From contig JAEZYS010000003.1 of NCBI GenBank assembly GCA_023418925.1, forward strand, positions 62,001 to 126,000: a stretch of 64,000 nt of DNA, read 5' to 3'. Position 1 is the stretch's first letter; every line of letters starts with the position of its first letter. This document shows positions 17,673 through 26,604 of this stretch, piece after piece. Below the pieces are notes generated by a model, which did not search any database, was not told where the DNA came from, and saw nothing but the letters and a program-made list of their open reading frames with translations. The stretch comes from Bacillota bacterium. GTDB lineage: Bacteria > Bacillota > Clostridia > Oscillospirales > Ruminococcaceae. The position numbers and the translations under genes were made by a program.

Positions 17673-18717
17673 TTGAGTTAAGACCACTTTTCATTACAAG
17701 CATTCTCAGAAACGGATTGTACATGAAATGACATTTGAAAAGCTTGAAAAATAGCTTTAGTATCTGAGGCATTATTTTAAGTCTGTATAGTTTATTTTTA
17801 TCAGTGGCGCCTGAATTAAAGACGTCGCTGAGTTTTTTTGCACTAATTATTGCAGAGCTTATTCCCTCCAGAGAACTCGGGGAAACAAGTCCTGCCGCTT
17901 CACCAAGCAGGAAGATGTCATTTCTGCCTGAACAGAAGTTTGATATGCTTTTGGGGCGCATTACAAGGCAGGCTTCGGTTTTGATTGGTGTTCCGAATTT
18001 AAAACCGTATCTTTTGAGCCTATCTTTCTGCAATTCAAACATCTTGCGGCAATCTTTCTGTTTAAAAGCACCCCCGAAAATAAAACTGTTATCCTTTGAA
18101 ACAGACCATGAACAGCAATCCGAAGTTTCAGCATCAAATATGCATGAGTAAAAAGGGTTAGGATGACATTCTTCAAACCACTGCTGGATTGCAACATATT
18201 TTCGGAATTTATATTCTGGAAAGAAAGTGTTTCTTACTATGGATTTTGCACCGTCAGCACCAATCAGATACTTTGCTTTAATACTGTGTATTTCTCCTTG
18301 ATTATTCCTGTAACTTACTTTATAGCAGTCAAATTCTTTCTCAATACTCATGCAGCTTTCGTCAAAAACATTCACATTTTCGGGTATAAGTGATTTCAGC
18401 CACATATCAAATTTGTGTCTGTCAAAGTTTATATAAAAACGCTGATAATTACGAATTAAACCTGTTTTTACGTCTATTGTCTTTACGGTGAAAATCTGCG
18501 GGTCAACTATAATTTCTTTAGGAAATGTCATGTCAAAGCATGCAAAAGCTTTCTGTGCATCAGATGACAGCAGCCCGCCGCATGGCTTCATAAAACTATT
18601 AGGAGTATTATTTTTGGGGTCAATTGCAGCAATTGTATATTTATCAGAAACAAGTCTGCAAAAGGTTGAGCCTGCAGGACCAAGTCCTATTACTGCTATA
18701 TCGTAAACATCATTCAT
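17653..18717 (-). CDS. Geranylgeranyl-reductase-family FAD oxidoreductase
   Basis: This encodes 354 residues. The FAD dinucleotide loop is VIGLGPAGSTFCRLV (residues 8-22), the mid-protein motif is YLIGADGAKSIVR (about 149-161), and the second FAD site is LLGEAAGLVSPSSLEGI (about 266-282). This is the layout of the geranylgeranyl reductase / digeranylgeranylglycerophospholipid reductase family. Substrates could be an isoprenoid or another lipid; bacterial members are poorly characterised. AGAGGA precedes ATG 18717. It converges on deoB with a 20-bp overlap. Confidence 0.85.
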   Translation of the reverse strand: MNDVYDIAVIGLGPAGSTFCRLVSDKYTIAAIDPKNNTPNSFMKPCGGLLSSDAQKAFACFDMTFPKEIIVDPQIFTVKTIDVKTGLIRNYQRFYINFDRHKFDMWLKSLIPENVNVFDESCMSIEKEFDCYKVSYRNNQGEIHSIKAKYLIGADGAKSIVRNTFFPEYKFRKYVAIQQWFEECHPNPFYSCIFDAETSDCCSWSVSKDNSFIFGGAFKQKDCRKMFELQKDRLKRYGFKFGTPIKTEACLVMRPKSISNFCSGRNDIFLLGEAAGLVSPSSLEGISSAIISAKKLSDVFNSGATDKNKLYRLKIMPQILKLFFKLFKCHFMYNPFLRMLVMKSGLNSIKVIEK

Positions 18718-18815
18718 TTTAAATCCTCTTTTATAAAACTGTAAATAAACAATAAAAGTATAACACAGACTGTTTTTTTGTCAATGATAATTAATAATTA
18801 GATTAAAAATAACAG

Positions 18816-18844
18816 TTGAATTTTCTTGCAATATAATATATAAT
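18816..18844 (+). promoter_or_regulatory. Sigma-A promoter of the lipid kinase gene
   Basis: TTGAAT at 18816-18821, a 17-bp spacer, and TATAAT at 18839-18844. The region is extremely AT-rich, so alternative -10 boxes exist. Confidence 0.5.
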
Positions 18845-18910
18845 TATATATTATATTGGTAATAAATAATATAGCATTCACTTTATTTCATTTCAATTTT
18901 TGGGACAGTG

Positions 18911-18950
18911 AAAGGAGATGTGCTTCATTAGTGAAGCATATAAAAATATG
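18911..18950 (+). promoter_or_regulatory. Ribosome site separated from its start codon by a hairpin
   Basis: AAAGGAG lies at 18911-18917, but the well-supported protein start is ATG 18948, 30 bases away. Between them is a perfect 7-bp hairpin, TGCTTCA-TTAG-TGAAGCA (18921-18938). If it folds, it leaves about 12 effective bases of spacing. An in-frame ATG at 18918 abuts the ribosome site and could not be used efficiently. Confidence 0.5.
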
Positions 18951-19874
18951 AAAAAGGCATTGTTTGTTTTTAATCCGCATTCCGGAAAAGGTCAGATAAA
19001 ATTTAATCTGCTTAATATAATTGATATACTGACTAAGGGAGGGTATGATGTTACTGTTCACCCAACTCAGTCAAAGTATGATGCACTTGATACAGTTACA
19101 CAAATCGGTAATGATTTTGATGCAATTATTTGCAGCGGCGGAGATGGAACTCTGAACGAAACAATTGAGGGTATAATGTCTCTTGAACAAAGAAAGCCTC
19201 TCGGTTATATTCCTGCAGGTACAATGAACGATTTTGCTACAAGCCTTAATATTTCAAAGAATATGAAGCAGGCTGCATTAAATATAGTGAGAAATGAGAA
19301 AATTAACGTGGATGTAGGTTCATTCAATAAAGTCTTTTTCACATATGTTGCAGCATTCGGAGCATTTACAGACGTCAGTTATGAAACCCCCCAGCAAAAG
19401 AAGAATGTATTTGGAACACTTGCATATATAATGGAAGGTATGAAAAAGCTTAATAAGCTGAAGTCTTATTCTGTAAAGCTCAAGTATAACGATACTGAAA
19501 CTGAAGGCGATTTCCTTTTTGGAATGGTTTCTAACTCTACTTCTGTAGCTGGTTTCAAAGGTCTTAGCGGAAATGATGTTATGCTTGATGATGGAGTATT
19601 TGAATGTTTCCTTGTAAAAAATCCAACTAACCTTATGGATTTCCAGATGATGATAAATGACCTTCTGCAGAGAAAGCTGGATTCACCTTATTTCTGCTTT
19701 TTCAAGACAAATTATGTAGAGTTTGAATCTTCTTCAGAATTACCATGGACACTTGATGGCGAATTTGGCGGAATTGAAACCAAGGTTGTAATAAAGAATA
19801 ATCATAAGGCAATTGAGATTTTTGCTGCACCTAATGATAATATTTCTGAACATACTGAAGTAACCCAAAATTGA
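18948..19874 (+). CDS. Diacylglycerol kinase-family lipid kinase
   Basis: This encodes 308 residues from ATG 18948. The N-terminus is FVFNPHSGKGQI, followed by the catalytic-domain nucleotide site CSGGDGTLNETIEGI (about 67-81) and YIPAGTMNDFATSL. This is the DgkB/YegS family fold. It phosphorylates diacylglycerol or a related lipid on the inner membrane face, usually for phospholipid recycling. The frame is open ten codons further upstream, but no usable start with a properly spaced ribosome site is there. It has its own promoter and terminator. Confidence 0.9.
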   Translation: MKKALFVFNPHSGKGQIKFNLLNIIDILTKGGYDVTVHPTQSKYDALDTVTQIGNDFDAIICSGGDGTLNETIEGIMSLEQRKPLGYIPAGTMNDFATSLNISKNMKQAALNIVRNEKINVDVGSFNKVFFTYVAAFGAFTDVSYETPQQKKNVFGTLAYIMEGMKKLNKLKSYSVKLKYNDTETEGDFLFGMVSNSTSVAGFKGLSGNDVMLDDGVFECFLVKNPTNLMDFQMMINDLLQRKLDSPYFCFFKTNYVEFESSSELPWTLDGEFGGIETKVVIKNNHKAIEIFAAPNDNISEHTEVTQN

Positions 19875-19887
19875 TTGCAAAAATAAT

Positions 19888-19922
19888 AAAGATGGCATAG
19901 ATAATTTTCTATGCCATCTTTT
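19888..19922. terminator. Bidirectional terminator
   Basis: AAAGATGGCATAG pairs with CTATGCCATCTTT, flanked by A and T runs on the two sides, between convergent genes. Confidence 0.9.
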
Positions 19923-19926
19923 TATA

Positions 19927-21423
19927 TTACTGCTTTGTCTGGTTATTAGGAGTATTGTTATTCATATTTCCACCAGCGTTATTTGGCATGTTTCCATCTG
20001 TATTGCCAGCGGTATTTTCGTTTGTATTACCTATCATATTGTCGCCAGTGGTGCCAGCCTGACCACCCCAGCCAGTTGTGAATGCTCCGGTGACATCTTC
20101 CCAATTTCCTGAACCATTAGCATATCCGAGAAGTGATGAACCGAAATTATCTCTGAAATTCTGGTCAGGGAACATTGTAAAGCCTGTCCAAGGAATATTC
20201 TGAACATCTTCTCTATTAATCCAGGTAACTACTTGCTTTGATAAAGGGTTATTCGGAATATCTGATTCTGTAAATGTGTCAAATGGAGCAATATATCCAA
20301 GTTTATTTATAACATAATCCTTACCTTTTTCACTTGAAAACATCCAGTATAAGAAATCTTCGGCAAGCTTCTGGTCAGCATCACTTGCATTTGAGTTAAT
20401 TGCAAAATAGCTTTCAGAACCAATGCAAAGGCCCTGATTTTCTTCGCCTTCAATACCCATATAAATAGGGATGAATCCGATATCTTCAGCTTCAACAACA
20501 TTCTTATCTACCGCTATAATCTGGTTCCAAGCCCAGTTTCCGTTCTGCATCATTGCACACTGACCTGTTGCAAAATCATTGATTGAATCAGATACATTGT
20601 AATTTCCAACTTCTGCTCTGTCAATTGTAGAATTGTTCAGATATAAATCAAATATATTTCTGAAATTATCTGAATACTGGAACTGAACATTGTTAGTATT
20701 ACCACTTGTTAAATCAACATTATTGTTTTTATACTCATAATACATCGGAATGTTTGCAAGGTGAGAATGCCATCGCCAGTCTTCTCCGGACTTAAGGGAT
20801 GTTGGTGCAAATACGCCTCTGATACCAAGTTCATCCTTGAGAAGTGTCATATCCTCAACAACAGCTTTTAAGGCAGAAAAACTTTTGATTTCATCAATTG
20901 AAGTGTATTTTGTTGACTTCTTTTCAGATTCAAAGTAATTTTTCATTATATCATTATTGTAAATAATACCATAACCTTCAATTACATATGGAATTCCATA
21001 TACACCGTCACCATCTGTAATAGCAAGGTTTTTATCGGAAAGATGCTCATATAAAGCTGTGTCTGAAATATCTTCACAATAATCAGCCCAGTTAGTATAT
21101 CCTCTGTTACCGTTTATCTGGAATATAGTCGGTGGGTTTTCTTTACCTAATTCTGTGGTAAGAGTATCTTCATATGTTCCTGATTCTGCTGTTACCACTT
21201 TGACTGGAATCCCAGTTTCGCTCTGATATGTCTGAGCAATTTCCTTTAAAACAGCATCTGCATCAGGCCTGTAATTCATGAGATAAATAGTGCGTTCTAC
21301 CTGACCTGCTGCTGTTGTTTCAGAAGTCTGTGAATCTGTTACCTCGTCACCTGAATCATTTGAACATGCACAAAGCGATAAACATACTGTTGCTGAAAGT
21401 AAAAATGCTAATAACTTTTTCAT
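19927..21423 (-). CDS. Extracellular solute-binding lipoprotein (sugar ABC type)
   Basis: This encodes 498 residues from ATG 21423, which has GGAGG just upstream. The lipoprotein signal MKKLLAFLLSATVCLSLCAC gives a lipid-anchored cysteine. The body is a family-1 solute-binding protein (ILKEIAQTYQSETGIPVKVV early, QCAMMQNGNWAWNQI in the middle). The last ~45 residues are a low-complexity Asn/Gly/Thr tail. It probably captures an oligosaccharide at the surface. There are no permease or ATPase genes beside it, so it is an orphan binding protein that either serves a distant transporter or acts as a sensor partner. Confidence 0.88.
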   Translation of the reverse strand: MKKLLAFLLSATVCLSLCACSNDSGDEVTDSQTSETTAAGQVERTIYLMNYRPDADAVLKEIAQTYQSETGIPVKVVTAESGTYEDTLTTELGKENPPTIFQINGNRGYTNWADYCEDISDTALYEHLSDKNLAITDGDGVYGIPYVIEGYGIIYNNDIMKNYFESEKKSTKYTSIDEIKSFSALKAVVEDMTLLKDELGIRGVFAPTSLKSGEDWRWHSHLANIPMYYEYKNNNVDLTSGNTNNVQFQYSDNFRNIFDLYLNNSTIDRAEVGNYNVSDSINDFATGQCAMMQNGNWAWNQIIAVDKNVVEAEDIGFIPIYMGIEGEENQGLCIGSESYFAINSNASDADQKLAEDFLYWMFSSEKGKDYVINKLGYIAPFDTFTESDIPNNPLSKQVVTWINREDVQNIPWTGFTMFPDQNFRDNFGSSLLGYANGSGNWEDVTGAFTTGWGGQAGTTGDNMIGNTNENTAGNTDGNMPNNAGGNMNNNTPNNQTKQ

Positions 21424-21436
21424 AAAATACCTCCTT

Positions 21437-21451
21437 GTTGGAAAGTCCAAC
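21437..21451. promoter_or_regulatory. Perfect palindrome just upstream of the binding-protein ribosome site
   Basis: GTTGGA-AAG-TCCAAC, six-bp perfect arms, ends about 5 bp before the GGAGG of the solute-binding gene on the - strand. It could be an operator or a small mRNA hairpin beside the ribosome site. Confidence 0.4.
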
Positions 21452-21627
21452 TTAATTATGGAAATTAAATATATAATGTCTTGTGAATATATAATGTCTT
21501 ATTTTATTGCTAATATTTATAAGTTTGCAATTATTTTGCCTATATTTTTAAAAAATATTATACTAAAATTAAAAAATACGGTATAATTGCAAAAGCAAAA
21601 ATACCGTATAAATATAATTTATATAAT

Positions 21628-22908
21628 TTATGTCGAAAATTCTGATATAATCCTGCCAATCTCATCAGCAAGATTATGAAGATCAACAAATATAATTTTA
21701 ATCGGGCAACCATTCTGTGAAACAAAACTCAATTCGCCAAATTCATCGTTGAATGAATCCGATTTAGGATAAATTATAAAAGCCGATGAAGCATTGAATT
21801 TCGTCGTATCAGCATACATTTTCCCGATCTGTTCATCAAAATCATTAAGAAGCGAAATATTTCTCTTTTCTTTTTTATCCCACTTAACGTCGATTACAGT
21901 AAATGCACCACTAGCCCAAGTGTCAAAAATTGCATCGGGAAGAAGTTCAGAATATTGAGAAAGCCTGTCAAGATCACTGCAATGTTTGTTCAGAAGTCTG
22001 AAACTGAACTTTGGAGGTACCATATAATCAGACAACTTTTTTGTTATATAACTCTCAAACAGCCTGTGCATAGGAAACAGAACTGCATAACCTGAGTTTT
22101 TGCTGCTAAAAAAGAATGAACTCTTTTTCTGAAGGAAAATTCTGCTCCACCCAAGAGAAGCATGGTACATATTCATACTTCTGTCTGTTGCAATTTTTTT
22201 AAAGTCAGCATTAAGATTGGTCGAATAATCAACATCCTGAAGAGCTGAAATAATTGAAGCAAGCTGACGTCTGTTCTGGATATTGAGAGAAAGTCGTGTC
22301 AAAAGCTTTGCAGTGGATTTAAGAATCTTATTTTCGGTTCTGTTTACACTGAAATCATCATATTGAACAAAGAAACGTTCCTTATGAGCAAAGTTTTTCG
22401 TAGCATGAACAGAATAAATAGTTTTTCCTTTTACAAATCTTTCATTTGCCATAATTGAAACATATGTCTGTTTGAGCCCGTTTTTCATGATAATGAACAG
22501 TTCATTTATAAACATTCTTACAAACATTTCAAAGATGTTCATTCCTCCACGTTTTACAACGCTCTCTGATAACGGCGTTACAGGCATATTATCAATGGTA
22601 TACAGCATTTCAAGAAGTGCAGCACGGGAACGTATTCCACAAAACAGCTCAATCTGAGTACCGTCATTCAGTGAAACAACCCCACTGAAATTGCCTGGTT
22701 TAATAATTTTACCTATCTTCTCATCTTCACATACATAAAAGTATTCATATAACTCGCCGCTTATTGCAGTACGTTTGCTTTCAACGGCGAAGTTTTCAAG
22801 CAGATCAAAGGTTCCTTCTTCAAGTACAATACAGTTCGGATCGTCAATTTCAACATTACGGGTGAAAAAGCCGTTTTCTGTTATTGCAAGACGGTTATCT
22901 TTTTCCAT
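21628..22908 (-). CDS. mcrC: McrC-like restriction endonuclease subunit
   Basis: This encodes 426 residues of the McrC family. The N-terminal domain is followed by a PD-(D/E)XK nuclease in the last third: LLPDAIFDTWASGAFTVIDV then KWDKK, giving the Asp ... Asp-x-Lys set near residues 326-340, so the nuclease looks intact. McrC partners with the GTPase McrB and cuts methylated or otherwise modified foreign DNA. ATG 22908 has AAAGGA at proper distance; ATG 22920 overlaps that site. It lies 85 bp downstream of the mcrB-like gene, in the same direction. Confidence 0.85.
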   Translation of the reverse strand: MEKDNRLAITENGFFTRNVEIDDPNCIVLEEGTFDLLENFAVESKRTAISGELYEYFYVCEDEKIGKIIKPGNFSGVVSLNDGTQIELFCGIRSRAALLEMLYTIDNMPVTPLSESVVKRGGMNIFEMFVRMFINELFIIMKNGLKQTYVSIMANERFVKGKTIYSVHATKNFAHKERFFVQYDDFSVNRTENKILKSTAKLLTRLSLNIQNRRQLASIISALQDVDYSTNLNADFKKIATDRSMNMYHASLGWSRIFLQKKSSFFFSSKNSGYAVLFPMHRLFESYITKKLSDYMVPPKFSFRLLNKHCSDLDRLSQYSELLPDAIFDTWASGAFTVIDVKWDKKEKRNISLLNDFDEQIGKMYADTTKFNASSAFIIYPKSDSFNDEFGELSFVSQNGCPIKIIFVDLHNLADEIGRIISEFST

Positions 22909-22993
22909 AATTATGACCATCCTTTCAAGAGTTTTGGCGGTCTGTTGCAGATTCGTACAGTAACTTAAAAGTCAAAACTCAAATGCTGTCGAG

Positions 22994-24001
22994 TTACAGC
23001 TTCAGGTAAGAATTAAGATTAGTGAAAGCCTTTTCATTTATTTCATAAATATCATTTCCGTCAAGGTACAGATCAGATTTTACGCCGAAAACTTCACGAT
23101 AATCAACATCAACTCGTCTGACGAACTGCTCGTCAAAATCCTTGTTGACATCACCGAGAACAAGACGGATTTTTTCATAATCATCATAAAGATATTCCTG
23201 TAGAAGAGGAATAATCGAATTTTTAAAAATATGTCCAAGTGTTTCAATAGAAGGATCAGTTCTTAGTGCCATAAAATATGCATGTCCGATAGTATGATCC
23301 CTGTCGCAGAGAATTTCAACTCGCTTATTTAATTTTGTAAGAAGATCAGCTATATTAAGACCGCCGATGTTAATATTTCTGAAAAGCTCAGAATTAGGAA
23401 GCATTTCAATAAACTCAAAACGTCTTCTAAGAGCAGTATCAAGCATAGCAATTGATCTGTCAGCAGTATTCATAGTACCGATTATGTAGATATTGTTTGG
23501 TATACCAAAGTTATCTTTTGAGTAAGCAAGCTTAACTTCTGAAGCTTCAGGCTCACCAAGTCTTTTTGAAGGTTCAATAAGAGTAATGATTTCACCGAAG
23601 ATTTTTGAAATATTACCGCGGTTGATTTCGTCTATTATAAATACAAACTTTTCAGTCGGATTGGCTGCTGCCTGAGCGCAGAATTCCCTGAAGATACCTC
23701 TGTCAACTGTGTAAACCATTTCTTCCTTACGGGAACGTTCACCTCGTTCATTCATAACCTGCATGAATACTGGCTTAATACCTTCAATAAATTCCTCATA
23801 TCCAAAAGACTGATGGAATGTTGTAAATTCAATTTGCTTGTAAGCTTCTTTTAATGTATAGTATCTTTCAAGAAGATCGTTGTAATCTTCCTTCATTACA
23901 TTTTCGACAGGAACATCATAAATAATTGATAAAGCGTATGCTACAGTATGATAAGTTTTACCTGTACCAGGAGGTCCATATAGAATAATATTCTGACCCA
24001 T
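22994..24001 (-). CDS. mcrB: McrB-like AAA+ ATPase/GTPase lacking an N-terminal recognition domain
   Basis: This encodes 335 residues from ATG 24001, which has AAGGTGGGG upstream. The Walker A motif IILYGPPGTGKT begins only five residues from the start. Walker B is VFIIDEINRGN (about 117-127), then the McrB-type IIGTMNTADRSIAMLD and an arginine-finger region RRRFEF. So the protein is only the AAA+ motor; the usual N-terminal modified-DNA-binding domain is absent, and the upstream DNA shows no coding frame for it. It should form the ring that drives McrC cleavage. Target choice must come from McrC or another protein. Confidence 0.85.
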   Translation of the reverse strand: MGQNIILYGPPGTGKTYHTVAYALSIIYDVPVENVMKEDYNDLLERYYTLKEAYKQIEFTTFHQSFGYEEFIEGIKPVFMQVMNERGERSRKEEMVYTVDRGIFREFCAQAAANPTEKFVFIIDEINRGNISKIFGEIITLIEPSKRLGEPEASEVKLAYSKDNFGIPNNIYIIGTMNTADRSIAMLDTALRRRFEFIEMLPNSELFRNINIGGLNIADLLTKLNKRVEILCDRDHTIGHAYFMALRTDPSIETLGHIFKNSIIPLLQEYLYDDYEKIRLVLGDVNKDFDEQFVRRVDVDYREVFGVKSDLYLDGNDIYEINEKAFTNLNSYLKL

Positions 24002-24216
24002 CAAAGTCCCCACCTTAACCTAAATTTGCAGAATTGTTTAGTTTGTAATATGCTATATTATAGTACTGTAAAAATTAATTATTATTGATTAATTATACAA
24101 CATAAAATATTAGATTTCAATAGCTAATGAATTTATTGGATATATTGACGAATTTTAAACTGGTTAGTATATGTTGGTATGTTAAGAAAATATAAACGTT
24201 TAAGATAGAAATATCA

Positions 24217-24330
24217 AAGGCAATACCGCACAATACGTTTCTGTCGATTTTCAAAACAGGCTCAGTAACACATTTTCGCTGTTTCTCAAATCGTCGAAAC
24301 GTAGCTTGCAGCTTTGTGCGGTATTGCCCT
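24217..24330. repeat. Long imperfect palindrome, MITE-like or structured RNA
   Basis: GGCAATACCGCACAA (24219-24233) is matched perfectly by TTGTGCGGTATTGCC (24314-24328). Inside, ACGTTTC...CGATTT pairs with AAATCG...GAAACGT and AAACAG with CTGTTT, giving a nearly continuous ~110-nt stem-loop. It occupies most of the 436-bp gap between mcrB and the GH5 gene. No coding capacity is visible. Confidence 0.7.
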
Positions 24331-24361
24331 TAATTATTTTTTATTAATATGGAAAAAGGTA

Positions 24362-24390
24362 TTGTTTAAGTTATTTTTGTATGATATAAT
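24362..24390 (+). promoter_or_regulatory. Sigma-A promoter of the GH5 gene
   Basis: TTGTTT at 24362-24367, a 17-bp spacer, and TATAAT at 24385-24390, 47 bp before the ATG. Confidence 0.65.
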
Positions 24391-24437
24391 TTATGTGAAT
24401 TTTATGAATTTACGATTAATAAAGGGGACACTTCTTT

Positions 24438-26438
24438 ATGAAAAAATTATTAGCACTTTTAACTTCTGCTGTACTGCTTGTAGGATGTTTAACAGGCTGT
24501 ACTGATAAGAATAAGGAAGCAGTAGCTTCGGAAACTTCAATAACAAGAGCAGAAATAATTGAAGATTCAAGCTATTCGGATGATGTTTTCGGGGAGAACT
24601 ACGACCCGCTTGATGAAGATTATAATCCTTACGCTGATAAAAATGATAAGGAAAAGAAATCTGAAGAAGTAAGCCAGACTGAGATAGAAGAATCAGAACC
24701 AGCTAAGTCTACAGAAGAAACTGATGAAACATCTCCTGCAAAAACAATCAGCGGCAGTACAAGTAATTCTACAAGCAATAAATCAGATAAAGATGTTACT
24801 CTCAACATCAAAAACTCAAACAGCTGGGAAAATGGCAGTGATAAATTCACTCAACTGGACGGCACTATAAAAAACAAAAGTAAATCAGATATATCCGGAT
24901 GGACTGCCGTAATAAAAGTATCATCCGGCGTTAAAGTAGATCAGAAGTGGAATTGTGAAATTTCAGTCAATGGGGATACTCTTACAGTAAAGCCTGTTGA
25001 ACATAATTCTACTGTAGCATCCGGCGGAGAAGGCACATTTGGGATGATTCTCTGTAATGCAGGGAAAATTTCAGCTTCAGATAGTTATATAGAATATGAC
25101 AACAAGAAAACAACAGCAACTTCTTCAGGCAATTCCAATAATACAAATAACAATAGTAATAACAAAAATACCACAAAGAATGTCGGAAACAGTAATCCAA
25201 AAATAGTTCAGGCAAAAGATGTTCCTGCACCAACAACTGACGACTGGCTTTATGTAAAGGGTAACAAAATTGTTGATAAGGATGGAAAACAGGTCTGGTT
25301 GACAGGAGTCAACTGGTTTGGCTACAATACAGGCACAAACACATTTGACGGCTTATGGAACAGTGACCTTAATACTTCTATTGACGCCATTGCAGACAGG
25401 GGATTCAATCTGCTTAGGATTCCGATATCCGCAGAACTTATCCTTGATTGGTCAAACGGTAGTTATCCGACGGCAAATTTTAATCAGGCTACAAATTCAT
25501 ACCTTGTCGGAATGAACAGCCTTGAGATATTTGACTATGTTGTAGGGCAATGCAGGGCAAACGGAATTAAGATTATGATAGATATCCACTCTGCAGAAAC
25601 AAATGCGTCAGGTCATATGATAAATATGTGGTATGCAGGAAGCGTTTCAGAGAAAAATTACATAGATGCACTAGCGTGGATGTCAGACAGATATAAAAAT
25701 GATGATACAATAATAGCTTATGACCTCAAAAATGAGCCTCATGGAAAGGCATCAGAGTCACCAAGAGCAAAGTGGGATAATTCAAAGGACCCTGATAACT
25801 GGAAATACATTGCCGAAAAGGCAGCTAATGCTGTATTGAAGAAGAACCCTAATGTCTTGATAATGGTTGAGGGTATTGAAATTTACCCTATCGACATTAA
25901 GAAGAACGGCAATTTTACTTCCCAGAATATGTCCGATTATTATACAACATGGTGGGGTGGAAATCTGCGTGGGGTAAAGGATAACCCGATTAATCTGGGT
26001 AAATATCAGAACAAGCTTGTTTATTCTCCGCACGATTATGGTCCTACTGTTTACAAGCAGCCTTGGTTTGAAGGAAACTATACATATGACAGCCTGATGA
26101 AAGACTGTTGGAATGATAACTGGTTCTATATTTACAAGGATAAGACAGCTCCTGTTCTTATTGGAGAATGGGGAGGTTATATGACCGAGCCAAATATCAC
26201 ATGGATGACTCATATGAGAAAGCTTATAAAGACAAACAAACTTCACCATACATTCTGGTGTTTCAATGCAAATTCAGGTGATACAGGCGGACTTGTGCTT
26301 GATGATTTCAAGACATGGGATGAAGAAAAGTATGCTTTTGTAAAGGAAGTTTTATGGCAGCAGAATGGCAAGTTTGTCGGACTTGACCATAAAATTCCTC
26401 TTGGGGATAACGGAATTACACTTGAAGAAGCAAAATAA
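24438..26438 (+). CDS. Lipoprotein GH5 endoglucanase with CBM2-like module
   Basis: This encodes 666 residues. The lipoprotein signal MKKLLALLTSAVLLVGCLTGC has two possible lipidated cysteines. An acidic Ser/Thr region follows, then a CBM2-like cellulose-binding domain at about 117-220 (ISGWTAVIKVSSGVKVDQKW), an Asn/Thr linker, and a GH5 domain from about 260. The acid/base Glu is in YDLKNEPHG (near 432) and the nucleophile Glu is in VLIGEWGGY (near 576). It cleaves beta-1,4-glucan or a related polymer on the cell surface. Like the GH9 enzyme in this window it has no dockerin. It has its own promoter, and a strong hairpin follows. Confidence 0.93.
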   Translation: MKKLLALLTSAVLLVGCLTGCTDKNKEAVASETSITRAEIIEDSSYSDDVFGENYDPLDEDYNPYADKNDKEKKSEEVSQTEIEESEPAKSTEETDETSPAKTISGSTSNSTSNKSDKDVTLNIKNSNSWENGSDKFTQLDGTIKNKSKSDISGWTAVIKVSSGVKVDQKWNCEISVNGDTLTVKPVEHNSTVASGGEGTFGMILCNAGKISASDSYIEYDNKKTTATSSGNSNNTNNNSNNKNTTKNVGNSNPKIVQAKDVPAPTTDDWLYVKGNKIVDKDGKQVWLTGVNWFGYNTGTNTFDGLWNSDLNTSIDAIADRGFNLLRIPISAELILDWSNGSYPTANFNQATNSYLVGMNSLEIFDYVVGQCRANGIKIMIDIHSAETNASGHMINMWYAGSVSEKNYIDALAWMSDRYKNDDTIIAYDLKNEPHGKASESPRAKWDNSKDPDNWKYIAEKAANAVLKKNPNVLIMVEGIEIYPIDIKKNGNFTSQNMSDYYTTWWGGNLRGVKDNPINLGKYQNKLVYSPHDYGPTVYKQPWFEGNYTYDSLMKDCWNDNWFYIYKDKTAPVLIGEWGGYMTEPNITWMTHMRKLIKTNKLHHTFWCFNANSGDTGGLVLDDFKTWDEEKYAFVKEVLWQQNGKFVGLDHKIPLGDNGITLEEAK

Positions 26439-26443
26439 AATGA

Positions 26444-26475
26444 AAGAGCCTTTCCTGAAATACGGAAAGGCTCTT
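26444..26475. terminator. Strong hairpin after the GH5 gene
   Basis: AAGAGCCTTTCC and GGAAAGGCTCTT pair over 12 bp with an 8-nt loop. The + side lacks a long T run, so termination efficiency is uncertain. Confidence 0.65.
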
Positions 26476-26539
26476 ACTGTAGAAAAACAGGGAATTACCT
26501 GCTTTATAAAAACTGCTATAAAATATAAATAAAAAACTA

Positions 26540-26591
26540 TTGACAGGAACAATATTAAATGATAATATGTATACATACCATTGGTATGTAT
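26540..26591 (+). promoter_or_regulatory. Promoter and TetR operator of the efflux regulator
   Basis: TTGACA at 26540-26545, a 17-bp spacer, and TAATAT at 26563-26568. Directly after comes a perfect 10-bp palindrome, ATACATACCA-T-TGGTATGTAT (26571-26591), covering the transcription start. A related site lies before the MFS gene, so the encoded TetR protein is probably autoregulatory. Confidence 0.8.
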
Positions 26592-26604
26592 AGGAGAAAA
26601 TAGT

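Noticed and set aside
25782..26249. 155-codon open frame on the - strand
   Set aside because: It is antisense to the GH5 catalytic domain; no domain and no ribosome site.
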